A DNA stretch of 64,000 bases, taken from assembly GCA_963377175.1 (NCBI GenBank), contig CAUJNA010002979.1:497501-561500 (forward strand), written 5' to 3'. Source of the DNA: Effrenium voratum (lineage: Eukaryota > Sar > Dinophyceae > Suessiales > Symbiodiniaceae). This document shows positions 39,241 through 52,600 of this stretch, piece after piece. Position numbers and translations under genes: made by a program. Every line of letters begins with the position of its first letter. Within the stretch, counting starts at the first letter, position 1. The notes beneath the pieces are model-generated. The model worked only from the letters and a program-made list of their open reading frames with translations. It was not told the DNA's origin and did not search any database.

Positions 39241-40078
39241 CTCCATTTCCCGAAGATGTGGCATTTGTAGCCAGGCTCTGGACGCTGGCGCAAAGCTGAG
39301 GGCCAAAAAGCGGCCACGGGGCCAGAGCTGGGTTTGGGCAGCTTTTTAGCAGATTGAGAAATCTGATATGCACAAGGTAGAATCTACATGTTGCTTAAAG
39401 ATGGTAAGGCTTACACTGGCTGCTTCCACCACCAACCATCGAAGCTATGTCAATGCGATGTCCTCCAGATTCGATCGAACTTGGCTTGCATGTTCTTTCC
39501 AGCCGCCCCCAGTGACTAGAGGACAACTCCCAATACAGATAGTCAGCCAGGGAATGATTGGAGCATATGTGAGCTCATACCGAAGGTCAGATATCCTGGC
39601 ATGCCTCTTGATGATACCAGCGTCGCATTGTGAGAAGAAGGCTCAATTCCCGCAGCTCGGTCACAGTCGAGGGCAAGTTCAAGAAGCTTGGCTAGCAGAA
39701 TTGCTATGTGGGAGCGTGGGAGGGTGGGTTGGTAGAGCGGCCTGCCTTGCAATCTGGTGCTCGACAGTGGCTTCGGCCCTTGACACCTCCATAGGACTGA
39801 TGGTTTGTTTCAGAGACAAACCTGCTCGCATGCAGGCTGCATCCCATCAAACAGCAACTATTGATCCCAGCGTTACCTTCGAAGGCCGGCTTCTCCATCA
39901 ATGTCTCTTTTGTCGAGAGACCCCTCAATATGTCTATTGATGATAAATTGTTCAAAGTAGTATGGTCTTTTGAATCAGTCCTCAATTCATTGGAGCACCG
40001 TACTGTATGGGGGTGAGGACATGTCACGGCTGGTGCCCAGAGGGTGTGCTTGAGTCTTGGTTGCTGCTCCAGCCGAGG

Positions 40079-43000
40079 ATGGCAATGTTCCAAGTGCCTA
40101 CGCGGCCGGCAGGTCACGTCCACGCAGAATTCAAAGCTGGCCGCATGGATTGGGATGGCAGGACGGAAGAGCAGGTAGCCGCTTAGCCAGTGCCTGGCAC
40201 TATGCTTAAGGCTTATGGGTGTTTAATATACCATTACAAGAACCATTGACTTGCAATCTGGGCATTTGTTTACTGGTCAGGTTTGGAGTTGAACTTGCGG
40301 CACCATCAGCAGCAAGTGGCATCAGCGGCAATCCAAAGAGTGTAATGGTGGCTTTAGGCCAGATTTGCCAACCTTGGCAGGCACGTCTGACTGAACTGCA
40401 ATGTTTGCTCGTAGTTATTGCCCCGCATCAGCAATTAGGAACTCAGGACAACACCAGTTCTAGGATTGTGCGCTCGTCGGCTGTGAAAGCGGCAGGATGG
40501 TGACACCAGACAAGCGCAAGGGTAAAATTCTGCTGTACACCTCCGAGGACAGGTTGCAGCGTCATTCATGCAGTGCGGTTTACCTTTCGCACCGTGCCAA
40601 CTACCGTGCAGTTTCTGATTTGACCAACAGACTGCCAATGCTGTTGTCCCAGTGGCTCATGAAGCTCATGCGATGCTCTCAGAACGCGATCACCTCTGGG
40701 CCATGCTGACAGGAAGACCAGCTGACCCACTTCCAGTGGCTGGACCGAGACAAGAACGAGACGGTGGTTGATTTGATCGTCATCAATGATGCCTACCTGG
40801 AGCGGATCCCGAATCTTTTCACACATGGATTTGAGGGGTTGTGCACCAGCTACGGGGCTTGCTTTTGCGACAAGTGTTTTGGGGGTGCTTGCTAGGGGAA
40901 CCGCCGCAATTCAACGTTTTCAAAAGGAAAGTGCAGAAAAGAAGCGCATGGTTTGCTGTCGGAAGCCTGAGGAAGTGCACCTCTGGGCGTGCATACATCC
41001 TGCGCTTCACCTCTTCAGACAAGAAGATGTTCTTTTGGATGCAGGAGCCCAGCACGGACAAGGCCAGGAGCTGTTTGTGGGATGCGTGACAGGCGACGGC
41101 ACTTGCCCATGTGGAAATGCACTGAAGAAATGGACGTGGACAGGCCAGGGTTGACTGTGCCGCTGATGTTCTGTTCCTTGAATTTCCCTTCACACACTAT
41201 GCAGAAAGGATGTTTCCAAGCTGCGTGCGTTCTTGATGTGTCTTATGCGGCCACCTTTTGGGCGCTGTGCAAAATGGAAACCAAAGGAAACCACCGCTCT
41301 TTCTCCACTCTTTCTTCATCCAAGCGACCGGGCCATATCGCGGCCGCTGGGAAAAAGGAAGCCACCAATTTGTGTGGGTCCTCTTTATTTGGCGTTCGCA
41401 GGATGAGGAGAACGTCAAGAAGTTCAACGAAGCTGTGGGCGCCACAATCCCCGACAAGACCTCAACGCCTGCGGCCACCCCGGCTGCGGCACCTGCGGCA
41501 GCAGCGGCAGCACCAGCGGCAGCAGCGGCACCAGCGGCGGCGCAGGAGATCGATCCACAGCTCAGGGCTGTGCTGACACAGCTGCCAGGCTGCATGGAGT
41601 GGAGTGGTGCCACGTCCCGGCACCCAAGGGTGCCCTTTGTCTTTTTTTGTTTTTCTGGCCTGGGCCACTGGAGCCTGGGAAAGTGAACAACTTCCGACTG
41701 GTGGGATTGGGCGTGCTGGCACCATAGGGAGAGAGCAGATCAAGATGGTCAACCACCAATCGCTGAAAAATGGCACACGATGGCAATGATGTTTCCTGAT
41801 GGTTGGCAAACGAAACAAGACGTACATACACCTTTCCGATCACGTCAATCAATGTGACCACCGCCCTCGTTGATGAAATCTATGAAGGAGGGACTTCCGA
41901 ATGCAAAATATGTTTGTCCATTCGTCGGGTGTTCTTTGGGGCTACGGGATTGAATCAGATCTTGCTCGCCCACATAAATGCAAATGCAGATTGACAGCGA
42001 GGTTTCTGACGCAGCAGGGGACGCAGATGAGTCGCCGTCCTCTTCCTCTCACGGCGGTTCTCACAACAGAAGTGCTGCAGAGCCTCTTGACCGACCAGGC
42101 GGCGTGCAGTGAGATGATGGGGCACTTGCCCGACAGCCACAAGAGCCAGGACCACCGGTCCATTGTTCACGGCCGTTGCCCACCGGAGCCAAAAGATCTC
42201 TTGAACCATTCCCTACAGCGCATCACGCAGTACTCGGCATTTCTTCTACCCTTTGCCCTCAATAGAATGCGCTAAGCCGTCTCCCTTGTCATTTGAGCAA
42301 GTCACTGGCCACCCCAACCTGTCCACGTCGCCAGGAGGGACTTCAGGAGGTTTTGGCATCCCCGCAGCTGCAGCAGAGCCTCTCAGTCCTCAGCCAGGCA
42401 GGGAAGGAGGGTTGAGGCGGTGGCGCCTGAAGTCCAGAGCTGTGACCAAACCACCCGAAGTTTGGAGTGCTGCTTTGTGTCAGCTAGCGTTTGGTGATCT
42501 AATCTCGTGGAGTTGCGTGGCGAATATCATGTCCGACAGCCAGGCGACGTCCTGGATATGATGCAGTGTCATTAGCATCACATCAGGCAATGTTAATGTG
42601 TTCTTAAAAGTGCCCGCAGGTACCCTAAGTGCATGTTGCAAGTGACGGCCTTTGAAATTGCAACCACGCGCAACTTCTCGTCCATGCGAGAACGTTCTTC
42701 ATGGAGGCCTCCCTTTGGGCGGAGTTGCTCAAGTTGTGTGGCCAGGGTGTTTTTTTGGAAAGCCAGACTTCATAAAAGGCATATTTTTGCCGGCTCGATC
42801 GGCCCGGATGGCGTTGCACCCCATGCCAACAGGCATTTGCCCACATGAACCAGCAAATGACAGAATTGAGAGGACATGTTTCAGCTGGCCCCATTCAGGT
42901 ACAAACCCTTCTTTTTAGAAGGCCATGCCGTTTGCAGTGGCTCAGGCAAGAACAGCACCAACCACTGTAGCTAGCCAGGACAGGGTCAGTTTTCGTTCAC

Positions 43001-44375
43001 GATGACAAGAGCGTTGCCACCACGCGCTGGCAAGAGACCTTGGTCAGAACATGCAGGCTGAGCTTCAAACCAAGCGAGCCATTCGCAAGACACTCCCCTT
43101 TGGCCACCTGCGTGGTACTTGTGGTTGGGTCATGCGCTTAGAGGATACAGCCGCCTAAGCCATGCCAGCAGCGGGGCTCCAGGTCATGAAACGGTCATGA
43201 GTTGATGCGATCTTTGGTTTACGTTGATCAAGTGTTTTTGAGAGGTCGGAGAACAACCGTGCTGCATGTTTGGTAAGAAGGGTGACATGGACTGAAACCA
43301 ACAGTAGGATGCTTGGTAAAGGCAAGTCGGGCGCAGGAGCACGGGGCACGATACAATCCCTTGTGAATGGCAGTTCCATGGATGCGTTTGCAACGAGCCT
43401 GTTTGTTTGCCTTAAACTCTTCTAGTTTTTGGCGTCCATCCCAGATATAGCTGACCCGATCATGGGTACGTGGGCAACATATTCATATGGCGCTGCGGAA
43501 TCTGCAAGGCAGTGCATTCGGACCAGCTGGCCTTGCTCATGAGCCACTTGGTGATGAAGGGCACAGGGGGCATCGAGTTGTTTTTGTTGCAAGGTTGTGC
43601 ATTGGTGCATTTGTGTGGGACGTGCAATTGCAGATGTTGACTATTGTGTACTATTCTCAGCCTGCTGCCTGGACCGTCCCTTGTCAAGTTTAGAAGGGCT
43701 GCAGCGTTGCTATGCGTGAAGTTGGAGAGCAACGGAGCAGCGAACAGCCAATAACTGCTACAATGTCAAAGGATGTTGTAAACGGCGCAGGTCTTTTGGA
43801 TGTGTTAGAGGTTGTGAGGTTGTGAGATGTGGCGAGAGGGGGGAATCAAAGTACTTTGAAACGGCCGACGATTCAACTGATGCAATACAGAAAAGGCCTC
43901 TTTTTTCATGTATTTTGCACTTGCCTGCCTCAGCCCCTTTGATATCCCTGGCTGCATTCCATTCTGGCAGCAACAGCAAGAACTACTATAGTTTGGAAGG
44001 GGTTGAGGACGTATTCCAGAGATGTCACAAGCAACTGTTCGTGCAGTGGCTGTGAGCAGTGGCTCAACCTTCTGAATTCCCCAGGAGCTTTACATCATAC
44101 AGCCAGTCTCGAGGCTTGGTCAGAAGGGAACAAAAAGCCGGGTGAAAGCAGCTTGTTTGTTCGATTGCATGGCCTTGCAAGGCATCTTCTTGCGTTCTTC
44201 TTCGTCGCATCGTTCGCATTGCGTTTGAGGCTCTCTTGGCTTGGACCCGTCCGTGCTGGCGAATGCGGAGCCGGGATCTGATGCTTTGGAGCTGCTGTGC
44301 AAGGCAATGGAGGCTGGAGAACTCCGTCGCACGGGGACAATCGCGCAAACATACCGTCCAGCAGCCCAAAGCTAA
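40079..44375 (+). CDS. RPN13: 26S proteasome ubiquitin receptor RPN13/ADRM1
   Basis: RPN13 sits in the 19S base, binds ubiquitin through its Pru domain and recruits the deubiquitinase UCH37 through its C-terminal DEUBAD domain. Exons: 40079-40161 (start [12 protein letters not shown], then [13 protein letters not shown]), 40496-40544 ([16 protein letters not shown]), 40713-40810 ([16 protein letters not shown], then VVDLIVIND), 40972-41062 ([26 protein letters not shown]), 41402-41545 ([13 protein letters not shown], then an Ala/Pro linker), 42018-42149 ([15 protein letters not shown]), 42335-42397 ([16 protein letters not shown]) and 44230-44375 ([32 protein letters not shown] stop). The first four exons form a complete Pru domain, including the TPDKRKG and FFWMQEP signatures; the last three match DEUBAD. 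Phases fit at every junction through 42397. A short exon between 42398 and 44229 is still missing, because the last exon needs phase 1. The linker exon could instead run to 41589 and encode [14 protein letters not shown]. All seven donors identified are GA (five) or GC (two); none is GT. Confidence 0.93.
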
Positions 44376-45719
44376 ATCGTGAGCTCCGACCGGATGGAAC
44401 AAGTGTCGGACATGCATTTGCAGGCCATGCCCAAAGCAGCACCTAAAACCAAAGCCTTCCCCAAAGACAACATTGGAAATTGAAAGGGGATTCTCTGAAG
44501 CAGCTAGTTAACGCGACCTTCCAAATGCCACATATGCTTCCTGGAAGTTTTGAGACCACAATCAGGGCCGATGAACAGTCTTGAAACAATGCGTGTTTTG
44601 GTATTCCTTAGGGGCGACTGTTGGTAATTCCCCTCGTCAAGGAGAATTAGCGAAGGAAACTTGTTTACAACCAAGGACTCGTCCCAGCTAGATAGCGCAG
44701 TGGGGACATGCCAATTGAAACAGAATTGTGAATGCAAGCATTATGTGCCCTTTGCGGTGACTCTGTTTGCTGGCTGCATGAATAACTTTATTATGTGCGT
44801 GGTTCAGACGCGAGGTTGAAGCCCAAAGTGATGCCGACAGAACCTAAGCGATGATTGCAAAATGAAAGGATGGAACTCCATGCAGCCTAGAAGGGATCAA
44901 GCACCACTGGCGGTTGTTTGCCACACCCTGGAGGCCAAGTTCAAGGAGTGAGCAGGCCATCTAGAAACGGACAGAGAATCCATGCAGAGACGGACTCGCG
45001 CAAAAGTAAAAGAGCTGATAGAAGTCATGTCACTTGTGCAGTTGCAGTAAGTGAACGCGTCTTGATTCAAGTCTTCCTTGCATCACTTTCTGCATTCGTG
45101 CCGCTTTGCTGCCAAGGCACCTCGAGAAATGAGGCATGCCGCATTTGCTGAATTGTGTTGAGATATGCGGTTTCCTTTGGGCAAACGTTGATTCTGTCCA
45201 TGGCGCCCACACGGCTCATGCATCCAACGTCTTCCGATGTTGTAAGCATCAATGAGCTTACTTGTGCAAAGCTTGAAGCATGAGCCAAACAGTGCGACGG
45301 CCACACGTGTCACTCAAAGCTATTTCGGCTTAAGCCAGGGGCTGTGTGGGGGGGGGGCAGCGGCAGAGGAGAGAGTGGAAGCTGTCGGCACCGAAATCAC
45401 TGCGATTCAGCCAAGATTAACCCTTTGGTTGGTGCAATTTGGAAGGGGCCTTCCGTTTGTTGACTGAGAAGTGGCCGCAAGTATGGTGCAGTCATGAATC
45501 TACTACTGCTGTTTTCGACCCTACCTGCAGCATATGTATGTACACAAAGGGATAGATTTGTATGTATATATGTATATACACATATGAAGGGCTGCCGCCC
45601 TGTTCCGCCGGCCCCAATGGGGAAATGGATGGTCTGTTGATGGGTTCTCCTCAGCCTTCTTCAGCTTTTTCTTGTGGTTTTCTTCGACAGTGCCTAGTGG
45701 AACAATCGAATCCCACAAC

Positions 45720-45836
45720 AAGATGAGGATGACGACGACGATGATGATGGTGTTGGTGATCATGATGCTGATGAGGATCATGATGATGACGACAGGGGCG
45801 ATGATGTTGTTGATGATGGTGATGAGGATGATGAAT
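45720..45836. repeat. (GAT)n trinucleotide repeat
   Basis: Imperfect GATGATGAC/GATGATGGT units over about 115 bases. Confidence 0.9.
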
Positions 45837-45869
45837 GGTTCCCAACATGAGTATACTATATTGTGTTAT

Positions 45870-45943
45870 GTCTCTCTCTGTCTTGCTCTTTCTGTTTCTC
45901 TCTGTTTATCACTATCTCTCTCTCTCTCTCTCTTTTCTCTCCG

Positions 45944-45985
<42 letters not shown>

Positions 45986-46012
45986 TCTCTCTCTTCTCTC
46001 TCGCTCGCTCGC

Positions 46013-46062
<50 letters not shown>
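45870..46062. repeat. (CT)n with a (CTCG)n core
   Basis: Long pyrimidine tract TCTCTCTC, interrupted at 46000-46025 by CGCTCGCTCGCTCG. It lies about 640 bases upstream of the start of the DUF4116 gene. Confidence 0.95.
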
Positions 46063-46697
46063 CGCCACAAAAGCATGGCCAAATGCACTCAGGTGTGGCC
46101 TGCAGCATTTGGAACATTCTTGGCGAGCGCAAGTTTCTTGAGGTTCGATTGTCGGCGATTGTCTGGAATTCATCACAAGCTTTGAAGCGCATTCGATCTC
46201 CAAGAGGCCAAGAACCTTGAACAAAGTAACTATCGTTGCGCCACGTTTGCCAATGCAAACCTCCAATGATTGTGTGTCTTGACCTTCTCGCTGACAATGG
46301 CCCCGAATGGTTGCAGTTTGCATGCAGGGGGCCTGCACAGTCTCTTGGTAGGTTTATGAGGGTCGCTGTAGTTCTCTTCACATCTTGCATTGGCCAAACA
46401 GATGTCTCTGGTCCTGCAGAAGTTCTTGATCAACAGCTTTGGCCGGGGCATCTGTTGGCCAAACAAGAGCACTTCTCTTTCTCTGAGGGTCACTGGGTGC
46501 GTAGCTTATTCATTTACCATTTACTTCTATTTGCTTACGTATATACATACACAGACACATGTATGTGTTTGATACGCACAAACCTTAGCGTGTTTCTCAT
46601 CCTCAGTCACTGAGGCATCTAGAGTATCTTGAGTGCAGGATTGTTCCACCGCCCGTGGCACTAGGCGAGTGTGGCCTGTTGTCTTGCTCCCGGCAGG

Positions 46698-49600
46698 ATG
46701 GAGGTCCAGGTGAACACGCTGGCCGGCGAACTTTGCTGCCTCCAGGGCGACAAAGCCTGGCGCGCCCTGGATGTGAAGACAGCCCTGCAGGCGGGCCGTG
46801 TCCAGAAAACCTGGCTGGTTCGGCGCTGCTTGGTCCATGCGCAGAAGAATTGTGAAGGGCGCCTTCCGACCGATCGCGCAACGACGCTGACTGTCCTTGG
46901 CCGGATCACATGATGCCGTAATTTTGCTGGTAGTTAGCCGGCCAGCGCCACACTCCTTCGACCTGAACAAACGTTGATTTGCAAGGGCCGTGACATCCCG
47001 CCGACTTTCGGCCTGTTCGGGCATTTGCTATACTCCCCTCCACACAGACTCTCATCGCCATGTGACCAGTCATGCCGTCCAACCGGCAAGCATGATTGCC
47101 AGGCATGTGACATCGGGCACAAGGTATTGCCCTTGAGCGCTCTAGCATGCAAAGAGCAATAACTAATTATATACTGGTCCTAACGATCTTGTTTCGGAGC
47201 AGTGTACGCAATCTGGGGAAGGTGCGAATTTGCATATTTGCGCAGGTCCAAGCAAAAGTCTGCACCTCAGAATCTCGGTTTGTGAGAATCCCAGCCGCTC
47301 ATGCTACAGCTGCAAGGGTTCGAGGGATATGTTGACGTATTGTTGGTGGACACTGCATTTGTCCACTTGAGAAGGCCGCGATGGGTACTCATAGGTGAAA
47401 AAGCAAATTGCAGTGTACAGCGGAAGGTTCCATTGCAAGCTGAGATGCGGCGCTGTTGATCAGGTTCCCATCGCGGAGCAGAGGCAAGTGGGAAGCCGTG
47501 TGCTTGGGCTGAGGAGGGCGCATTCCAACATGAGAAGTTCAGGACGTTCGGGTGGAAACAGCTGGTCCATTTCGGCACGGTCCCATTGGGATGTTGTGCC
47601 TATGTGTGTGTGTGTGTGCGTTCTATGTTTAATTAAAGTATGCATAATACGATGCATACTTTTGTTAATACATAAAAACAAACAAAAAACATTCACGGTC
47701 TTTACCTTTGTCCTTGCCAGGCTGCTGCTGGGCTGCCGAGAGCTCCAGGACGAGGATCTCCTCGCCTCGCTGGAGCTGGACGCGCAGCGCGGCCTCGCTC
47801 TCACCTTGGTCCGCCGCTCCGCGGCGCACGCGGAGCTGCTGCGCCTGGTGCGCAGCGGCCGCTCGGGTTCGACGCCCGCCGTTGTTCCCGAAGAATATGT
47901 TGGCGGGTGCGAGAGGTAGGGAATGACTGAGCGAGTATATAGGGCTTTTTCGGGTTCAATGTTGGTTCTAGGTAGAATAGGGTAGGTTTAGGATGGGGAG
48001 GTTTAGCAGAGGTTTGGGGCTGGCAGGTTAAGGAATTTTGTTTGAATGAACCAGTTTTGGGATTCCCGAATGAAGGAGCCCAAATCGGATGGATGGTATT
48101 TATTGGGGTCATGTCAACTCATTTTCTGCTGAGAACCAGCAAGAAAGATCTGAATCTTGAATCTTGTTGATACGCCCCGCCATCACCCCAGAAATCCACA
48201 ACCATCCTCCCCCTGCTGCAAGGATTGCTGATTAAGATGTTCGACAATACTAGAGCCACCTTGACTCATCAGGTTGAACGGCGAGGTTGGAGATGGTTGG
48301 AGGCTCTTCTCGTCGTATGCCTCAATGCAAACAGCATTGATTTGCTTTGTGCCACGTGTAACTTTGAATGTACTGCAGTGGCTGCGTTCTTGCAGCGGCA
48401 TGTCAAACTGAAGGTGCTTATGATTGACTAGTCGTGGTCGTAGTGTTGCAGTCCGGGGTGATCCGACAAAGCTGCGGGCCCCTTCAACTTGTCCTGTGGT
48501 CCTGTGTCGAAAGTTCGGCCCAAAAAAGCCGGCGCCGCCCGTCAAGTCTATAACAATGGCTTGGAGCATTTTTCCGCTCGCGAGGCACGCAGACCTTGAG
48601 CCGCAAGTGGCTTGCGCGTATGCCGGAGCTGGTGCGTGGCTTTGCAAACTTGGGGTTGGGGCGGGGGGCGGGGTGTCTGGTGTGTCCGATTCATGATCGT
48701 CCCATAGGCCAGAAGGCAACTCGTGAAACACAGACCAGCCAAGACTGCATGAAAAGGTGCCGCTGTGTGTGTGTACAATTGTGTACATGTGTGTGTGTGT
48801 GAGTGCAGGCATAATCCCGGTGCTTTTGCAGGTGCCGTGTGCTCTCGATGAAGTGAATGTCCTTCTTTTGCAGCAGGCTTGTTGGCTGATGCGATCTTGC
48901 ATTTTTAACCCCGGGAAAAGGGTTGGATGCAAACCGTTAGCAAGAAGCGAACCGTTAGCAAACCATTCGCCTCTTTGGGAGCGGTTGTAATATCGATAGT
49001 CCATCGTTAATGAGGACGCATAGCCAGGATATTGGTTGCCTTCCTTTCCTCAAGTGGGCAAAAGACGGATGTACCACACACAAGGCCACTAGGCCATTTC
49101 ATGTTTTACCCTGCTGTCAGCTTTCTGAATTGAGAGGTTTGCCACTGATGGAAAGCATGGAAGACTGGTAGATGAAGATGACCAGCAGCTTCTTATACGC
49201 GAATCTGCGTGTACGCATGCACACATGCACGCACACATGCAAGATATAGTGTTCGGCAAGCACGTCTTTGGAGCACATCCCGAGCAAAGTCTTCATATGT
49301 CAGGTTTGAAAGGGACAAGAACAGCTGCTCTGGAATCAAGTGGGTTCGACGTTTGCTCAAATGGCTAGCTGCACACCCTTCGTAATCCCTCAAGGTTTAT
49401 GTGGTTCTCTATAAGCCCTTTTGAAGCTGATTGCGAAGTCAGTCAGTCCCTCGTCAAATCCGCAAAGCTGCATCTCTGGGGGTTAGACACTGTTGGACCT
49501 ATGTTCCATCCAACGGGTCAAACAAGTGTCCAAGCTCAGAGATACACCTGAGCTGCTGGAAGCTTGTGAGCGTTGTCCACTTACCGAACCTCCCGTGTTT

Positions 49601-52600
49601 CAGTGGCTGTCAGCTGTTTCGTGGCCCCGTGTCGCTCAAGGCGGGGATTGCGAGATCGTCCGGGAGGCGGGGCTTGTCAGAAAGGAACATGGACCTTGGC
49701 TCGCAACTCTTTGGCCCAAATCCCAGCTTTTAAAACTGTTGGGCAAGTCCGAAGTACAAAAGTTAAAGTCATCTAACGGCAAAGAGTAGCTTCTGGGGTA
49801 GGCTTAGGATACATTTTACATTTTACCAGTGACTCAAATTGAAGCAAGCAATAAAACATACATTCTATCACTGGCCCGAACTCTAGTCATGGGTTGATTT
49901 TTTCCAGTTTCAGTTGTTCCGGTCCAGTCAGCGTGCCCTTTGCCATGCCGCCAGCATCAAGCCCTTTGCACGCAGGTGTTAAAGCGGGATGGGGTGGCGC
50001 TGCAGCACGCCACGGAGGAGCTCCGCAGTAGCCCCGCGCCGCTCGGAATGACTGGATCAGCGAACGTGGAAACATCACATGGCCGTGGTTCAAAACCAAA
50101 GGCACCACTTTGGGATAGGTGCACCACCTGGTGAGCTGCCTTGAACACACCTCTTGGAGATGATTTGGGCCAGTGGCTCACTGATGTTCACTGGACCATG
50201 CTGCGTTTGCACATTTCATTCTCTGTCACGCAGCCTCCGAGGAGGGTTATCCTCCAGCATCTTCTAGCTATCAGCATCTTCTAGCTATTCCGGCGTGGCC
50301 TCTAGTGGCGAAGTCTGACACAAGCAATTCCCCGTGCTTGACAATGCATGCCCTTGGGAATCCACTGAGGCCGCACTTGGGCACACATAAAATCAATCCT
50401 CACGAGTGTCTAAAGAACATTAGCACACACACACAAACGCACACGCGCACATCACAGCACGCACAGTAATTCCTTCTACAATGAACCAATCGCCCCTGCA
50501 ACCCAGAGCGCAAACACACCCAACAAGCCCCAACGAATTGCAGTCTTCGCCCGAAACCTCCCCAAGCAGGCACATGACACACACACACACACACAGATGG
50601 CAATTCTCTGCAACCGGCAACAGAAACTTCATACGATGTCCAACTTTTTCTTCTCGGGATCAAGCCATTTACGCTTTCTGAGCCTTGGTCATTCAACCCT
50701 CAACCTGGGATGGAACTCTCGACCATCATCCTTTTCATGTGCACATGTTCCACCGCTTGAAAACGGGATCCAAGTAAAGGATCCACATGGTGATCTCGTT
50801 TTAGGCCCAAGAAACCAATTCAAGAAGATACGGGACATTTACTTAAAAATAAAAGGACGTGGCAAGCTTCTGCTGATATTGCCACCGCACGCATAATCAG
50901 TGCAATCTTCAAGCTGGACCTTGGAGAATCGTCCAATAAATCAAATTTTCAATACCGCCAGAATCGTGTAGAATGTCCATGGCATCAACAAATGCAGACA
51001 GAACAGATCTGAATCTCTTCAAATTGTTTGAGTGACATAATCTGCTCATCAATTGTCTAAATGAAAGACTGTCGCCTGAGCCAATCGCTGAGGATGGTGC
51101 TGGAGGCGGTGCACCGCTCCGGTTTCGCCCTGGAGTTCGCAGCGGAGCACCTCAGGGAGGACCGCAGCTTCGTGCTGCAGGCGGTGCAGGCAAGGTGAAA
51201 CGCCACGAAGGATCCATACCTTTAGCTCAAAAAGATGGGGTGCTCCCCCCAAAGCAGGTGTATACATGTGTGTATAGTATTATATATATATATATGTATA
51301 TATGTATATATGATGTGTATATATATATATACACGTGTTTTTCGCTTTGGTGCTCCTTTCCAGGATTTCCCAAAATGGAGAACCGCCAATAAAGACCTCC
51401 CCGCCTTCCCCCACGCAAAAGCGAAACATGTGAAATCCTTGGCGAAAGAACGGAGCTCACTGCGTCACAGCGACCTGGCGCCCAAAAAGCGACAGAGCCA
51501 ACGATCAAAACGCAGCGTGGCAGGCGTGCGGAAATCAAACCATGCATTCGCTGCACCAGAAGCGCTGCAGAGTTGAATGCAAGGATCCTCTTCTTTTTGG
51601 AGAGCGGCAGCCATCGAAAGTCACCCGCTCCCATACAACGTGTAATCGAAGCCAAGGAATCTAGGACGTGTCTATACGTGTCTTTTGGAGTGGCTTGGAT
51701 TCCAAAACAAGGGGATGTGCAGCTCGTCATTTTGGGGGTGGCGGACTAAAATGGACTAAACATGGTAGCCAAAACTCCGCAAAAGGCATGCTAATTCTCA
51801 CTAAAGCTCAAGACCCCTGATCTTGCACTATAGGGATCGGGGGGGGAGCATGTGCAATCACTTCCTGTGGTCAATGGAAGCTGGACAGTGGATATTCTGG
51901 CAACCTCACACAACTAATGCACATGCCATCAACTAAATATGGCCACAACCTCCCCAGGGACCCATTCTCCGAAGTCTGCCAGTAAAACAAGCTAGTAGCA
52001 AATAAGCCAGCAGCGACCAATCATATCAAAAGACGCTACCGACATGACATGAAGACAAACTCGTTGACCAACTGCGGCGCACGCTGCAGGCCAACGGCTT
52101 TGCACTGGCCCGAGCCTCTCCACGTCTCCGCGGAGATCCGGAGGTGGTAAAGGCGGCTATCCGGGAGGAAGGCGGGAGCAATGCGAGTGACACATGTGGA
52201 GTCGGTGCGATTGATGAATTTCATTAAAGCCATGCACTGTTCGGGTGGCTTCTTTCCTTTCGGACCTTTGAGACCACCCACAACATGCACGCCGTTACGT
52301 TGTTAGGGCTGTGTTTCACAGTTGGTGTGACCCTTAATCTGGGTCCCAGAGCTTCGGGCTCTTTCTTGTCAAAAGGAGCGTTACCCTGCGAAGCTTCCTC
52401 GTGACTTCCGCATGAGCCGCCACGTTTTCTGGCGGTTTCCCGGGGGGGGGTTGTGCACTTTCAGGAAACATTGCCAAGCGAATGCTTGCTGATGGAATGA
52501 TATTCCTTGCTGATTGCGCAAAGGCCAGGACATGCACGCGCCTCTGGCGGGAAGCAAGAGCAATCAAGCCAAGATACGCAGAGCTCAAGCTGCCTTTGGG

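Larger units (their letters stand above)
30728..40078. other. Gene-poor interval with internally duplicated blocks
   Basis: No exon could be tied to a protein family. Long open frames (for example 32948-33778 + and 35553-36353 -) lack family motifs and flanking splice logic. It contains two pairs of diverged duplicate blocks, listed separately, and a degenerate tandem stretch at 36140-36215 with TTTTCGG(C/T)-type units. Confidence 0.6.
44376..46697. other. Intergenic stretch between RPN13 and the DUF4116 gene
   Basis: No exon recognised. Holds the (GAT)n tract at 45720-45836, the (CT)n tract at 45870-46062 and an AT-rich microsatellite near 45560-45585. Promoter elements could not be identified. 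Confidence 0.6.

Noticed and set aside
45856..46390. Arg/Glu-rich (-) and Ser/Leu-rich (+) open frames
   Set aside because: They come from the (CT)n tract.
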